A DNA stretch of 64,000 nucleotides, taken from positions 690,001 through 754,000 of the forward strand of contig NZ_RWIV01000001.1 of the NCBI RefSeq assembly GCF_003944835.1, read 5' to 3'. Made by a program: the position numbers and the translations under genes. How positions within the stretch are numbered: the first letter of the stretch is position 1; each line of letters starts with the position of its first letter. Below, piece by piece: positions 37,123 to 45,830 of this stretch. Source of the stretch: Bacillus sp. HMF5848. Its GTDB lineage: Bacteria > Bacillota > Bacilli > Bacillales > HMF5848. The notes beneath the pieces were generated by a model. The model saw only the letters and a list, made by a program, of their open reading frames with translations, was not told the DNA's origin and searched no databases.

Positions 37123-37375
37123 TGGAGATAGTAAAAATTGAGACGTTCTCAAAAGGTCATCAAAAATTCCCTTTTAAAGATGAACATGTCTTGTGTTAAT
37201 TTGTCAGTTATTTTGCGAGAAGAATCATTTTTTGATGACAAAAACATCACGTGAGGGTAGTTGGGCAGTCAGCTTGTGGAAAGGAAGCGCAATGGTAGCA
37301 AAATTAACAACTAGTGTAAGCCGTAACTTTAACATAATCATCGATTGGTGAACCTTTACCCGAGATCAACAGAAA
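37123..37375. other. Intergenic stretch with a distant inverted repeat
   Basis: About 250 bases without an ORF. GTCATCAAAAA (near 37157) and TTTTTGATGAC (near 37231) form an 11-base inverted repeat about 65 bases apart. No function evident. Confidence 0.35.
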
Positions 37376-37412
37376 AAGGGTACCAAAATTTAGTTTTGGT
37401 ACACCCTTTAGA
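37376..37412 (-). terminator. Terminator of the T-box operon
   Basis: AAGGGT-ACCAAAA / TTTTGGT-ACACCCTT hairpin with a two-base bulge, located after the permease stop on the minus strand. Confidence 0.7.
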
Positions 37413-37431
37413 TTTTTATAAGAAATTTCTC

Positions 37432-38769
37432 TTATGCAACATTATCCCAATCTGTTGACAAGCTTGCTTTGTAGTCAAAGCCTTTCTTCTTCCCTTGTAA
37501 TTTCCCTAACATATAAATTACAATGCCGAGTACAGTCCAAATTGCTATAACTGGTAGAACAGATGTAATTAACTTATAGCTAAAAAAGCTTAAAGCTACA
37601 ATAGAGAATAACCCACATCCAACCATTATGCTCTTTGAAGGGCGATATAGAGCCGTGTTAAACAATTGTGGTCGAACGAACGGAAGTGCCACCAATGATG
37701 CAGAATGGCCTATATACATTAAGAACATACCTTGAAGAGCAATAGTTAAGACAAAGTTCATAGTACCAGTCCAAAGTAACACACCGACGATAACCGTATT
37801 AATGGTTAATGCGATATGTGGTGTTCCAAATCTTTTACTCACAGTAGCTAAGCTTGTAGGAACGATATGATCGTCAGCGAATGTAAATAAGATGCGTGAT
37901 ACGACCATAATGAGCGAGTTTAATGTAGTTGCAAAGGCCATAAGTATTCCAATGTTAACAACAAGAGCACCAGCAGATGGAAGATATATTGCGGCAACAT
38001 CTGCCATTGCACTTTTTGATGCGGCTAGTTCTGTATAAGGCAAAACACCGAATGCTACAATGGATACTAGAAAATAAATAATCATGGTAATAATCGAGCC
38101 ACGTAGCATAGTCTTAGGCATATCTCTCTGCGGATCTCTCATTTCTCCACCAGCTTGTGCTAATTGCTCGAAGCCAAAATAAGCAAAAAACAAGCTAGGT
38201 AAAATGCTTAAAAATCCATTGAGACCAAACGGAAAAAGTGGTTGAAAGTTAGCTGGCTTAATGTGAAACAAACCAGGTATAACAAGGACAAGGATAGAAA
38301 CAAATAATATAGCCGTCATAGTTAACTGAATACGTCCAAACCATTTTACGCCAGTTACATTTAATATATAAAAGAAACCTAGAATTGCTGTTGCTAATAA
38401 AAGAGGATTCCCCCAATTTGTTAAGGTCGCAACGTATTCACCGAACGAAATTGCAATAACAGCCATAACACCTAGTAAGGCAATGAATTGAAACCACATA
38501 AAAATAAAGCCAACAAAATGGTTATTAAAGGTACGACTAATGTGTGTGTAGGCACCACCTGGGCTTTTCCCAAGAGGAGTACTTAAAAAAACTAAGTAGG
38601 CGAGCGCGGTGCATAATAAGATTGGTAGTAATGCTACATATCCAAGAGGAACAGATGGACCTGTCTGTGCTCCAGCTTCCCCTGTAACAACGAAAATACC
38701 TGATCCAATCATACCTCCAATCATTAATGCATAGCCATGCCACTTTCCTAAAGATCGTTGTAATTTCAT
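37432..38769 (-). CDS. APC-family amino acid permease
   Basis: 445 residues with about 12 membrane helices and the APC superfamily start MIGGMIGSGIFVVTGEAG (helix 1 with the GSG substrate loop). Later elements: PGGAYTHISRTF and FFAYFGFEQLAQAGGEMRDPQRDMP, typical of the helix 6-7 region of APC amino acid transporters. It should import an amino acid with H+ or exchange it. It lies 11 bases after the IYD-like gene and shares its T-box, so its substrate is probably the amino acid sensed there (tyrosine is the best guess). ATG after AGGAGAG. Confidence 0.85.
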   Translation of the reverse strand: MKLQRSLGKWHGYALMIGGMIGSGIFVVTGEAGAQTGPSVPLGYVALLPILLCTALAYLVFLSTPLGKSPGGAYTHISRTFNNHFVGFIFMWFQFIALLGVMAVIAISFGEYVATLTNWGNPLLLATAILGFFYILNVTGVKWFGRIQLTMTAILFVSILVLVIPGLFHIKPANFQPLFPFGLNGFLSILPSLFFAYFGFEQLAQAGGEMRDPQRDMPKTMLRGSIITMIIYFLVSIVAFGVLPYTELAASKSAMADVAAIYLPSAGALVVNIGILMAFATTLNSLIMVVSRILFTFADDHIVPTSLATVSKRFGTPHIALTINTVIVGVLLWTGTMNFVLTIALQGMFLMYIGHSASLVALPFVRPQLFNTALYRPSKSIMVGCGLFSIVALSFFSYKLITSVLPVIAIWTVLGIVIYMLGKLQGKKKGFDYKASLSTDWDNVA

Positions 38770-38780
38770 ATTAATCTCTC

Positions 38781-39944
38781 CTAATGTTTAGTAAGAATTT
38801 TTTGTAAAGGTTTCTTCGTAATATTGGGTACGATGCAGCCGTCAGCAGGATAACCAACAGGCAGTACAAGTATAGGCATCTCTGTTTTCGGTCGATTGTA
38901 TAACTCTCGTAAAAATACCATGGGACTTGGGGTGTATGTTAGAGTACACAGTCCAGCGTGATGTATACCTGATAAGAAAATACCTGCTGCCATACCTGCA
39001 GGGATAATAGTATTCATCGTAATGGATGTTTTTTGAGAGTCTACAATAATAGTATCGGTAGTTGCTTGCTGTTCGTCACGAAAAACAGTGATAACAAAGG
39101 TGGCATCTGTTAAATGCGGTTTTTGCCAATTAGTATTTAATGGTTTTAATGCTTGTCTCCACTCATGCGAAATCCGTTCCTCATATAATTTTTTTTCCTC
39201 AACCTCAGCTTGTTCTCGAATGCGAGCTTTCATGACTGGATCAGTCTCAATAATGAACCGGTATGATGAAACCCCTGATATCTTAGGAGTATATGCTGCT
39301 GCTTCTAGAGCATGGGCAATAATAGTAGAATCAACAGGATGTTGCTTGTAATCACGTACGTTTCGTCTCGTTTTCATAATTTCGTAGTATTTAACTGCGC
39401 TAGTATAGGAGTTCACATCGCTTCCTTTTATTGTAAATAGCAAAAAAGGTATTTCATTGACGTTTCTTTTTAGTATTTGATGAGAAGCTTCAATTGGAAC
39501 ATGAACTGAAAAGTTAATATCCGCATGCTTCAATGCTGCAAACAAAAACCCTGCACTTATGGCAGTTGACTCAGTAGGATAATAGTGTTTGATTTTCTTT
39601 CCTTCATGATTGAACCCATACTGTTGTTTGAATAGCACAATAGTATATTGAGAGTTTTTTATATAAAAAGCTGTGTCGGTAAGTCCTTCCTGATATGCTG
39701 CTTGCTGTAATGCGTTTTTAATTTCCTGCTTTTTAACTATTACATATGACCATGGTTGTTGATTCGCTCCGGAGGGAGCCGAACCAGCAGTTCTAATCAG
39801 TGCTTCAAGTGTTTCAGTAGTTACTTCGCCAATAGTAGCTACGTTATTTTTTATCTTAGTTACATATTGCTTAATGAGTTCTTGTTGAGTTTTGGGTGTT
39901 TTCTCAATAAAGTGTAGCGGGATAAATTGATCACATTCAGCCAT
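38781..39944 (-). CDS. Tandem nitroreductase-fold protein, iodotyrosine-deiodinase-like
   Basis: 387 residues made of two nitroreductase-fold halves. The N-half (1-~185) has LIRTAGSAPSGANQQPW and FKQQYGFNHEGKKIKHYY, matching the middle of iodotyrosine deiodinase (IYD), but its flavin-phosphate arginine pair is lost (KIKNNVATI). The C-half (~190-387) has RRNVRDY, the lid segment EEKKLYEERISHEW with LNTNWQKP, and the IYD-like ending LPVGYPADGCIVPN, but lacks the PSGA..PW loop (TPKISGVSSYRF instead). IYD works as an FMN homodimer, so this looks like a fused asymmetric pseudo-dimer. The substrate may be a tyrosine derivative (inference). First gene of a T-box operon; ATG after AGGAGG. Confidence 0.75.
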   Translation of the reverse strand: MAECDQFIPLHFIEKTPKTQQELIKQYVTKIKNNVATIGEVTTETLEALIRTAGSAPSGANQQPWSYVIVKKQEIKNALQQAAYQEGLTDTAFYIKNSQYTIVLFKQQYGFNHEGKKIKHYYPTESTAISAGFLFAALKHADINFSVHVPIEASHQILKRNVNEIPFLLFTIKGSDVNSYTSAVKYYEIMKTRRNVRDYKQHPVDSTIIAHALEAAAYTPKISGVSSYRFIIETDPVMKARIREQAEVEEKKLYEERISHEWRQALKPLNTNWQKPHLTDATFVITVFRDEQQATTDTIIVDSQKTSITMNTIIPAGMAAGIFLSGIHHAGLCTLTYTPSPMVFLRELYNRPKTEMPILVLPVGYPADGCIVPNITKKPLQKILTKH

Positions 39945-39967
39945 GCTTATACCTCCTAAAAAAATAA

Positions 39968-40205
39968 AAAAAGAGTCCCATCCCCCAACAAGGGACGAAG
40001 AGACTCCGCGGTACCACCCTTTTTGATGAAATAAATCTCATCCACTTACAAAACTAGTAGCATATATAGCGTAGTGTAATTCACTTGTTGTAGACCTGGA
40101 TTTTCAGCAACCATCCAGTCTCTAGACACTGTCTAACAACAAACTACTAGGATACGCAGCTACATTATTATTTTTATGCTTAAACGCTTTTAAGTAATAA
40201 AGTAT
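39968..40205 (-). promoter_or_regulatory. T-box riboswitch
   Basis: On the minus strand the 14-base T-box AGGGTGGTACCGCGG-type antiterminator (40021-40007), the terminator GAGTC...GACTC with T7 tail (to 39968), and upstream a Stem I with apical CTGGATGGTTGCTGAAAATC. The specifier region reads GTGAATTACACTACG; TAC (Tyr) followed by A is the best specifier candidate, TTA (Leu) the alternative register. TGGT in the bulge fits a tRNA with discriminator A, which both tRNA-Tyr and tRNA-Leu here have. It controls the IYD-like and permease genes. Confidence 0.9.
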
Positions 40206-40211
40206 ATTCTT

Positions 40212-40239
40212 ATTTTAAAATATTTTTGGCAAAAGTCAA
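40212..40239 (-). promoter_or_regulatory. Promoter of the T-box operon
   Basis: TTGACT (40239-40234) and TAAAAT (40217-40212), 16-base spacer; the -35 overlaps the stop of the upstream dehydrogenase gene. Confidence 0.6.
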
Positions 40240-41366
40240 GGCTGTAAAATAATTTTGAGACAGTTTTCTTCTTTATCATTAAATATTTCATACGCTTGCG
40301 CTGCTTTATCAAGTTGTAAACGGTGTGATATGATGTCGGTTATTTTAATATCTGTATGAGTAAGCATAGCATATAGCTGTGGAATTAAATGAATGGCAGG
40401 ATTATATCCAGTTCTTAAAGACACGTTTCGTGTGAAAATGTCACCAAGTGGGAAAGCATTATAGCGGGTTCCATATATACCTATTAACATAATTGTGCCA
40501 GCTTTTTTGACAGCCTGTGTCGCCGTTTCTATAGCACTCATTGTTCCACCTTGTAGCCGAAGAGCGGTTTCTACAAGCTCCATTGCCGTCATTTTTCCAC
40601 TCATACCGACGCAGTCAATGACTACATCAGCGCCGCCACTTGTTGTTTCCTTGATTAAGTCTCCAACATCATGCCCCCAAGGTAATACTTCTACTTTATT
40701 AGTACGTTTAGCGTGTTCAAGGCGATATGGTACACAATCAACAGCAATAACTCGAGTGGCACCCTTTAACCATGCGAACTTTTGAACTAACAGTCCGATA
40801 GGCCCACATCCAAGAACAACCACGGTGTCACCAGGCTTCACTCCACCATGGTGTACACCCCAATAAGCAGTAGGGACAGCGTCAGTTAACAATAGAAGTT
40901 CATCATCTGTTAGTTCGTTTTGCTCTGGAATTCGGAATGGTGTGAAATTTGCAAACGGTACTCGGAGTAACTCTGCTTGACTCCCTTGATAATCTCCATA
41001 TAACCTAGAGCAACCGAAATATCCTCCTGCTTCGCCTTCATTATTAGCTTCATCACAAAGAGACCCTAATCCTTGTTGACAATAGGCACAGACCCCACAA
41101 GCTACATGATAAGGGATAATGACTTTGTCCCCTTTGCGAACGGAAGTGACATCTCGCCCAACATCTTCTACTTTACCTATAGCCTCATGACCAATGACAT
41201 AGTCCTTACTCATACTAGGAATTAGCCCGTGATACAGATGTAAGTCGGAGCCACAAATCGAACTTTTAGAAACAGAGATAATAATATCATCAGTTTTTTT
41301 TATGCTTGGATCCTCAACATGCTTTACTTTTATTTTTTTAATTCCTTGATAAGTAACGGCTTTCAT
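40236..41366 (-). CDS. Zinc-dependent alcohol dehydrogenase
   Basis: 376 residues, medium-chain dehydrogenase. Catalytic zinc ligands in ICGSDLHLYHG and GHEAIGKVEDVG, structural zinc cysteines in ACGVCAYCQQGLGSLC, and the NAD-binding VVLGCGPIGLLVQKFAWLKGATRVIAVDC (abridged). It resembles the glutathione-independent formaldehyde-dehydrogenase branch (long insertion EANNEGEAGGYFGCSRLYGDY). It oxidises an alcohol or aldehyde adduct with NAD(P)+, in the cytoplasm. Its ATG overlaps the stop of the diheme cytochrome gene by four bases (ATGA), so the two are coupled. The ribosome site AAAGGAG is good. Confidence 0.85.
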   Translation of the reverse strand: MKAVTYQGIKKIKVKHVEDPSIKKTDDIIISVSKSSICGSDLHLYHGLIPSMSKDYVIGHEAIGKVEDVGRDVTSVRKGDKVIIPYHVACGVCAYCQQGLGSLCDEANNEGEAGGYFGCSRLYGDYQGSQAELLRVPFANFTPFRIPEQNELTDDELLLLTDAVPTAYWGVHHGGVKPGDTVVVLGCGPIGLLVQKFAWLKGATRVIAVDCVPYRLEHAKRTNKVEVLPWGHDVGDLIKETTSGGADVVIDCVGMSGKMTAMELVETALRLQGGTMSAIETATQAVKKAGTIMLIGIYGTRYNAFPLGDIFTRNVSLRTGYNPAIHLIPQLYAMLTHTDIKITDIISHRLQLDKAAQAYEIFNDKEENCLKIILQP

Positions 41367-43240
41367 GGTGTTGGCTCCTTTGAAGTAATCTGCAGTAAAT
41401 AATCAATCAATGCTTGCTGCTCCTCTGCAGTGTAACCAGCTTGTTCATCAACCCAATAGTTATGCCCCGCTCCTGTTACACGAGCTGTTTTAAAGTACTC
41501 TTTATTAGCTTCTATCACTTTATGGCGGAGCCATCTATCTAGTAAAGCTCGAAGACTATTTGCTGGATCGGCTTGTATGTTTTTAAAAAGAGTATTTCCT
41601 GCGCCGAATTCATTATCTGCACCGACAGCAACGCCACCATCATGAAGATATGGAGCAGACCATTTTAGGCCGAGTAGACTTGGTATTTTGTATCCTCCCT
41701 CTGCATTATTATGTGCCCAACCGAAAGCAAGCTCGCTCTGTTCAAATGGAGTAAGAGGCACAGGCAATGCCTTAGGATTATCAGGTAAAGGTACTGGTGT
41801 GCTTGGGTCCCAAACAGAGGGTGGGCCAAACAATCTTTCGGTCGGGGCAAAAGCTATTGCTCGAGAAGACTCTGTTTTAATTTCACTAGTAGGTATTAGA
41901 TGATTATTCGTAAAGTAAGTCCCACCGTGACATGTGATGCAACCAGCCTTTTGGTATACAGCTTCTCCCTTTGCAACGTTTATGCCTTTTCCCACAGTTT
42001 GAGGAGGCTGAAGTGTATTCATATACGCACTCATCGCGTTCATTTGTTCCCAAGCCTTATATCCAGGAGAGCTTGATAATAAGCCTGTGCTAGACATATA
42101 GGAAGCTGTTGGATATGATGAAGAAATAATTAATTCGTTAACGCCTGGTGTGCCTGGTGTGGGATCTATCGTTTTAAAAAATTCAGATGGTGTACCGTGC
42201 TTCTTAGAGTCGTATCTGAACTCTGAATTAGCAGCATTTTGTAACAGTGTTCCTAGGTATACATCCTTATCAATTTGTAAGACTTTTTTACTTAACTCTG
42301 ACTGTGAAGTGGCGTCCATATTTTGAGTATGTGCGTTGTTAATAGCAGCAGTTAAGCCTTTATATGGACCTGCTAAGCCTTGACCACTCCATCCATAGGG
42401 GTGATCTCCAAGCGTAAACACATCTGGTATTTGCACAGGATTGTTTTTAAATTCAATTGTTGTATCATTACTCCCTTTTGGCCATTCGATTATTTGACTA
42501 TCAACGAACTGTTCAAGTTTTTCAGGGTCTGGCAGCTTGTTCGCTTTTCCATCCGGTGTTGTAAAAGAAGTGCTACGCTCTGTTATGTAATCTTTAATGC
42601 TTTTTATTTCCGTATGAGTAAAATAAGAGGCTGTGTTTGTTGCCATTGCTAATACAGTTCCAATATTAAGATCGGTATTAGGAGCCCCTTGAATGACTTG
42701 GCCATCGCGAGTAGTTGTAGCATGGCAAGCGGCGCAAGTTATACCAGCTCTTACACGTCCTTTGTCGTAAACAAATTTGACGCCAAGTGGTATGTAGCTA
42801 CCTTTAGGCACATCAAGACCTGTATCGAGCTTATCACCTTTTTTAAAAGAGTAATCTCCTATACTATAATCTTCAGCTAATTTCACTTGTAAATTTGTTG
42901 TACCTTTTCCTCCCAGTTGATTAATAGCCTTTGCTATATTGACTAAGGTAATGGGCCCATTAAATATCCCCATTATATCTGTAAAAAATACCTCATTACC
43001 AAATGTGTCTTTAAAAAAGCTTTCTTTACCAAATTCAATGTGTTCAGGGGTAAGTTCTTGAGCAAGCTGAGCGTCCCTGGTTGTCGTTTGTAGTATATAA
43101 TTTCTATCTGTAGTAACATTCTGTTGTGGATTAACTATCTTTTCTGATTTGGGAGTGTAGGCCATTTCGTAATGCCCTAGAGTTAAAAATATAATACCTC
43201 CCACTGCTAAAGAAGAAATGATTAAGGACCGCTTCTTCAT
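41363..43240 (-). CDS. Membrane-anchored diheme c-type cytochrome
   Basis: 625 residues: N-terminal signal anchor (LIISSLAVGGIIFLTLG) and a large external part with two heme-c motifs, CAACH (near 175) and CITCH (near 440). The second half, with YLHDGGV and KIPSLLGLKWSAPYLHDG, recalls the cytochrome c peroxidase/MauG-like superfamily. No other CxxCH was found. It should pass electrons on the outer face of the membrane. Translational coupling to an alcohol dehydrogenase is unusual: the dehydrogenase is NAD-dependent and cytoplasmic, so a direct electron transfer between the two is unlikely. Substrate unknown. ATG after AGGGAG. Confidence 0.8.
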   Translation of the reverse strand: MKKRSLIISSLAVGGIIFLTLGHYEMAYTPKSEKIVNPQQNVTTDRNYILQTTTRDAQLAQELTPEHIEFGKESFFKDTFGNEVFFTDIMGIFNGPITLVNIAKAINQLGGKGTTNLQVKLAEDYSIGDYSFKKGDKLDTGLDVPKGSYIPLGVKFVYDKGRVRAGITCAACHATTTRDGQVIQGAPNTDLNIGTVLAMATNTASYFTHTEIKSIKDYITERSTSFTTPDGKANKLPDPEKLEQFVDSQIIEWPKGSNDTTIEFKNNPVQIPDVFTLGDHPYGWSGQGLAGPYKGLTAAINNAHTQNMDATSQSELSKKVLQIDKDVYLGTLLQNAANSEFRYDSKKHGTPSEFFKTIDPTPGTPGVNELIISSSYPTASYMSSTGLLSSSPGYKAWEQMNAMSAYMNTLQPPQTVGKGINVAKGEAVYQKAGCITCHGGTYFTNNHLIPTSEIKTESSRAIAFAPTERLFGPPSVWDPSTPVPLPDNPKALPVPLTPFEQSELAFGWAHNNAEGGYKIPSLLGLKWSAPYLHDGGVAVGADNEFGAGNTLFKNIQADPANSLRALLDRWLRHKVIEANKEYFKTARVTGAGHNYWVDEQAGYTAEEQQALIDYLLQITSKEPTP

Positions 43241-43473
43241 AAAACATCAACTCCCTAACTTTTTACCATTAATTTATACTATTACTGGAATAATAAACTT
43301 GATTTTTATTTTGCTGCCGGAGTTACTTGAGAAAGGTATTAGTAGGGGGATTAGGGAATCTATCCGTACGTATGTTTAATTAAACGGTTGACCCGAGGGT
43401 AACAATCTACCGATTTAAACATGCATACTATAATGGAAAGCGTTACAATGCTAGGGAGAGGGGGAGCTTAAAG

Positions 43474-44424
43474 ATGTATGATGTTGTTATAATTGGTGGC
43501 GGTTTGACAGGGATAACAATCGGGCGTGAGCTTTTAACTAATGGAATAAATAACATTTTAATGGTAGATAAAAGTAATAGTGTGGGTGGACGAATGGCTA
43601 CAAGGAGAATAGGAGTGGGACGTGCTGATCATGGTGCACAATTTTTTACCGTTCGTTCAAAGGAATTTGGAGCACACATTGATACATGGAAAAAGCAAGG
43701 TCTTATAAACAAATGGTTCGGTAATGATCATACCCGTTATATGGCGATTAGCGGCATGAACAGTTTAGCAAAACATCTTTCAATTAATATTCCCACTAAA
43801 CTACAGTACAAGGTTAGTAAAATTGAGTATAAAGATGATCATTATGTTGTTTCCGACGGAACGGAATCTATAAAAACGAAAAAGATCGTTGTCACAGCAC
43901 CTGTACCACAAACTACAGAGCTGTTACGTAATAGCCAGGTAAATGTGCCAGTCGAATTGGAGAACATTTCATTTGCTCCATGTATAGTTGGGTTAGTAGA
44001 GTTGAATAACGAAAGCAAACTCCCCGTGTCTGGTCATTTAGATGATCCTACCATGTTAGATGACGCAATTGTCCGATTGGCTGATCAACAAAAAAAAGGA
44101 ATCTCGAATACATCAATTATTTCTGTTTATATGACTACACAGTGGAGTCAACAACATTACGAAGAATCGGATGAAGGTGTTGCTTCTACTATGATAGGCA
44201 AATGCGCAAAGTATTTTCGACCAGATGACGTCCAATCTATTCAAATTAAACGTTGGCGTTATGCGGAAGCAATGACGCCTATATACCAGCCTTTCGTTAA
44301 AGATGATGGACTGTATATAGGGGGAGATGCTTTTTTACAACCTAACGATACTGCAAAACGAACACGATTAGAGAGTGCGTTTTTATCAGGTTTGGCAATA
44401 GCAGAAGACATAGTAAAAGGATGA
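43474..44424 (+). CDS. Renalase-like FAD-dependent oxidoreductase
   Basis: 316 residues. The FAD-binding dinucleotide fold is at the N-terminus (VVIIGGGLTGITIGREL), followed by VGGRMATRR and ADHGAQFFTVRS, the signature of the renalase-type amine-oxidase branch, and the C-terminal FAD motif GLYIGGDAF. Bacterial renalases oxidise isomeric dihydro-NAD(P) forms, so a metabolite-repair role is plausible (family knowledge). ATG after GGGGGAG. It is followed four bases later by an MTHFS-like gene, so the two probably form an operon. Confidence 0.78.
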   Translation: MYDVVIIGGGLTGITIGRELLTNGINNILMVDKSNSVGGRMATRRIGVGRADHGAQFFTVRSKEFGAHIDTWKKQGLINKWFGNDHTRYMAISGMNSLAKHLSINIPTKLQYKVSKIEYKDDHYVVSDGTESIKTKKIVVTAPVPQTTELLRNSQVNVPVELENISFAPCIVGLVELNNESKLPVSGHLDDPTMLDDAIVRLADQQKKGISNTSIISVYMTTQWSQQHYEESDEGVASTMIGKCAKYFRPDDVQSIQIKRWRYAEAMTPIYQPFVKDDGLYIGGDAFLQPNDTAKRTRLESAFLSGLAIAEDIVKG

Positions 44425-44428
44425 TCAT

Positions 44429-45145
44429 ATGATTACAAAAGATGAGATACGAAATCGAATATGGACACGATTAACGGAAGAGAAAAATGGACGTTTTCCG
44501 TTTCCATTACATAACCGCATTCCAAATTTTAAAGGTGCAGAAAAGGCAGCAAGTAAAATCTTTCAACTGCCGTTCTATAAAAATGCTAAAGTGATAAAGG
44601 TGAATCCAGATGCGCCACAATTACCAATTCGTAAACAAGTACTCGAGGATGGTAAAATTCTTCTTGTACCAACACCACGATTAAAAGATGGATTTATTCA
44701 AGTCAAACCTGAATGGGTGCCTGAAGGGGAAGAAAGAAAGGCTGCATCATTATCACATATTATGTCGTATGGGAAAGTGATACCTCTATCACAGCTTCCT
44801 ACCATTGATATGATAGTAGTCGGATCTGTTGCTCTGCATCGAGATGGGAGACGGATTGGCAAAGGGGAAGGGTATGCTGACCGCGAGTATGCCATAATTC
44901 GCGAGCTAGGTAACCCTCATGTACCTGTTGTGGCAACCGTTCATAGCACGCAACTGGTAACAGATGACATACCTCGCGATGAGTTTGACTTAGCGGTAGA
45001 CTGGATTGCAACAGAACAAGAACTCATTGAAACGCATACGCCGTATGACAAACCTACAGGTATCCTTTGGGACCATGTTACACCTGAAGAGCTAGAGGAG
45101 ATGCCGGTATTAAGAGAAATAAAAAATATAATTGAGAATAGATAA
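44429..45145 (+). CDS. 5-formyltetrahydrofolate cyclo-ligase-like protein
   Basis: 238 residues related to 5-formyltetrahydrofolate cyclo-ligase (MTHFS), in the longer MTHFSD-like form: IRNRIWTRLTEEKNGRFPFPLHNRIPNF at the start (abridged) and the conserved GRRIGKGEGYADREYAI near residue 140. True MTHFS enzymes use ATP to make 5,10-methenyl-THF, but MTHFSD relatives have not all been shown to do so. ATG after AAAGGATGA, four bases after the renalase-like gene; the pair suggests cofactor repair or salvage. Confidence 0.75.
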   Translation: MITKDEIRNRIWTRLTEEKNGRFPFPLHNRIPNFKGAEKAASKIFQLPFYKNAKVIKVNPDAPQLPIRKQVLEDGKILLVPTPRLKDGFIQVKPEWVPEGEERKAASLSHIMSYGKVIPLSQLPTIDMIVVGSVALHRDGRRIGKGEGYADREYAIIRELGNPHVPVVATVHSTQLVTDDIPRDEFDLAVDWIATEQELIETHTPYDKPTGILWDHVTPEELEEMPVLREIKNIIENR

Positions 45146-45264
45146 ATGTAGTATCCGTCTCTAATAAGGGAGAGTATTAGGAGAGTATAACAAGAAGTTG
45201 TCATGCGTGTCGCTCCTTTTCCGCCTTATCACAACAGGAATTAATAAGTGAAGGGAATGAATGT

Positions 45265-45612
45265 ATGCCGTGTGATCATGAATTTGGGATCATTGATGCT
45301 TTTGACCGTCAGACAGAATACAGTGTTTATGAGCCACACCAATACAACTGTATTTCTGTTGATGATGATGTGATTAATAACTTAATCCCTCATTTAACTA
45401 TCATGAAGACATATTTTCATTCAATCAATCGTCCTGCCTATGGGTTAGCTCATTGGGGAATATCCATTATTCCACCTGAATCATTACCGTTATTTTATGA
45501 TGTAATTACAACTTCAAGGCTTTTTAAGAAATCTATTGAACTAAATGAACTAGCTTTAAAAATTGCCGAGGCGAGAGAGTCAAACAAATACATGATACAT
45601 TTTGGGATTTAA
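45265..45612 (+). CDS. Hypothetical protein, 115 residues
   Basis: Starts MPCDHEFGIIDAFDRQ and contains a Tyr/His-rich middle (YGLAHWGISIIPPESLPLFYDVI) and a C-terminal helix. I do not recognise the family. ATG after AAGGGAATG at reasonable spacing. No membrane helix or cysteine pair. Stands alone, followed by a terminator-like hairpin 90 bases on. Confidence 0.55.
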   Translation: MPCDHEFGIIDAFDRQTEYSVYEPHQYNCISVDDDVINNLIPHLTIMKTYFHSINRPAYGLAHWGISIIPPESLPLFYDVITTSRLFKKSIELNELALKIAEARESNKYMIHFGI

Positions 45613-45697
45613 TAATGTTATATATCAAATAAGAAGTTATACAAAAGAAAAATTTTGTAGATTTAAAGGTTATACAAAAAAATATGTTCAACTAAGT

Positions 45698-45728
45698 CTA
45701 TTCTTTTTTTAAAGGATAGTCTTTTTTT
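45698..45728 (+). terminator. Probable terminator
   Basis: CTATTCTTT / AAAGGATAG stem with a four-base loop and TCTTTTTTT tail. Confidence 0.65.
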
Positions 45729-45830
45729 ATTAGTGAGCACAGGTGAAGTTTGAAACTTTCAAATATGCTTTAACGTATATTAATTATACAAGTTTACAAA
45801 TTATGGGTAAAATAGGTAGGAGGGGTTTAA

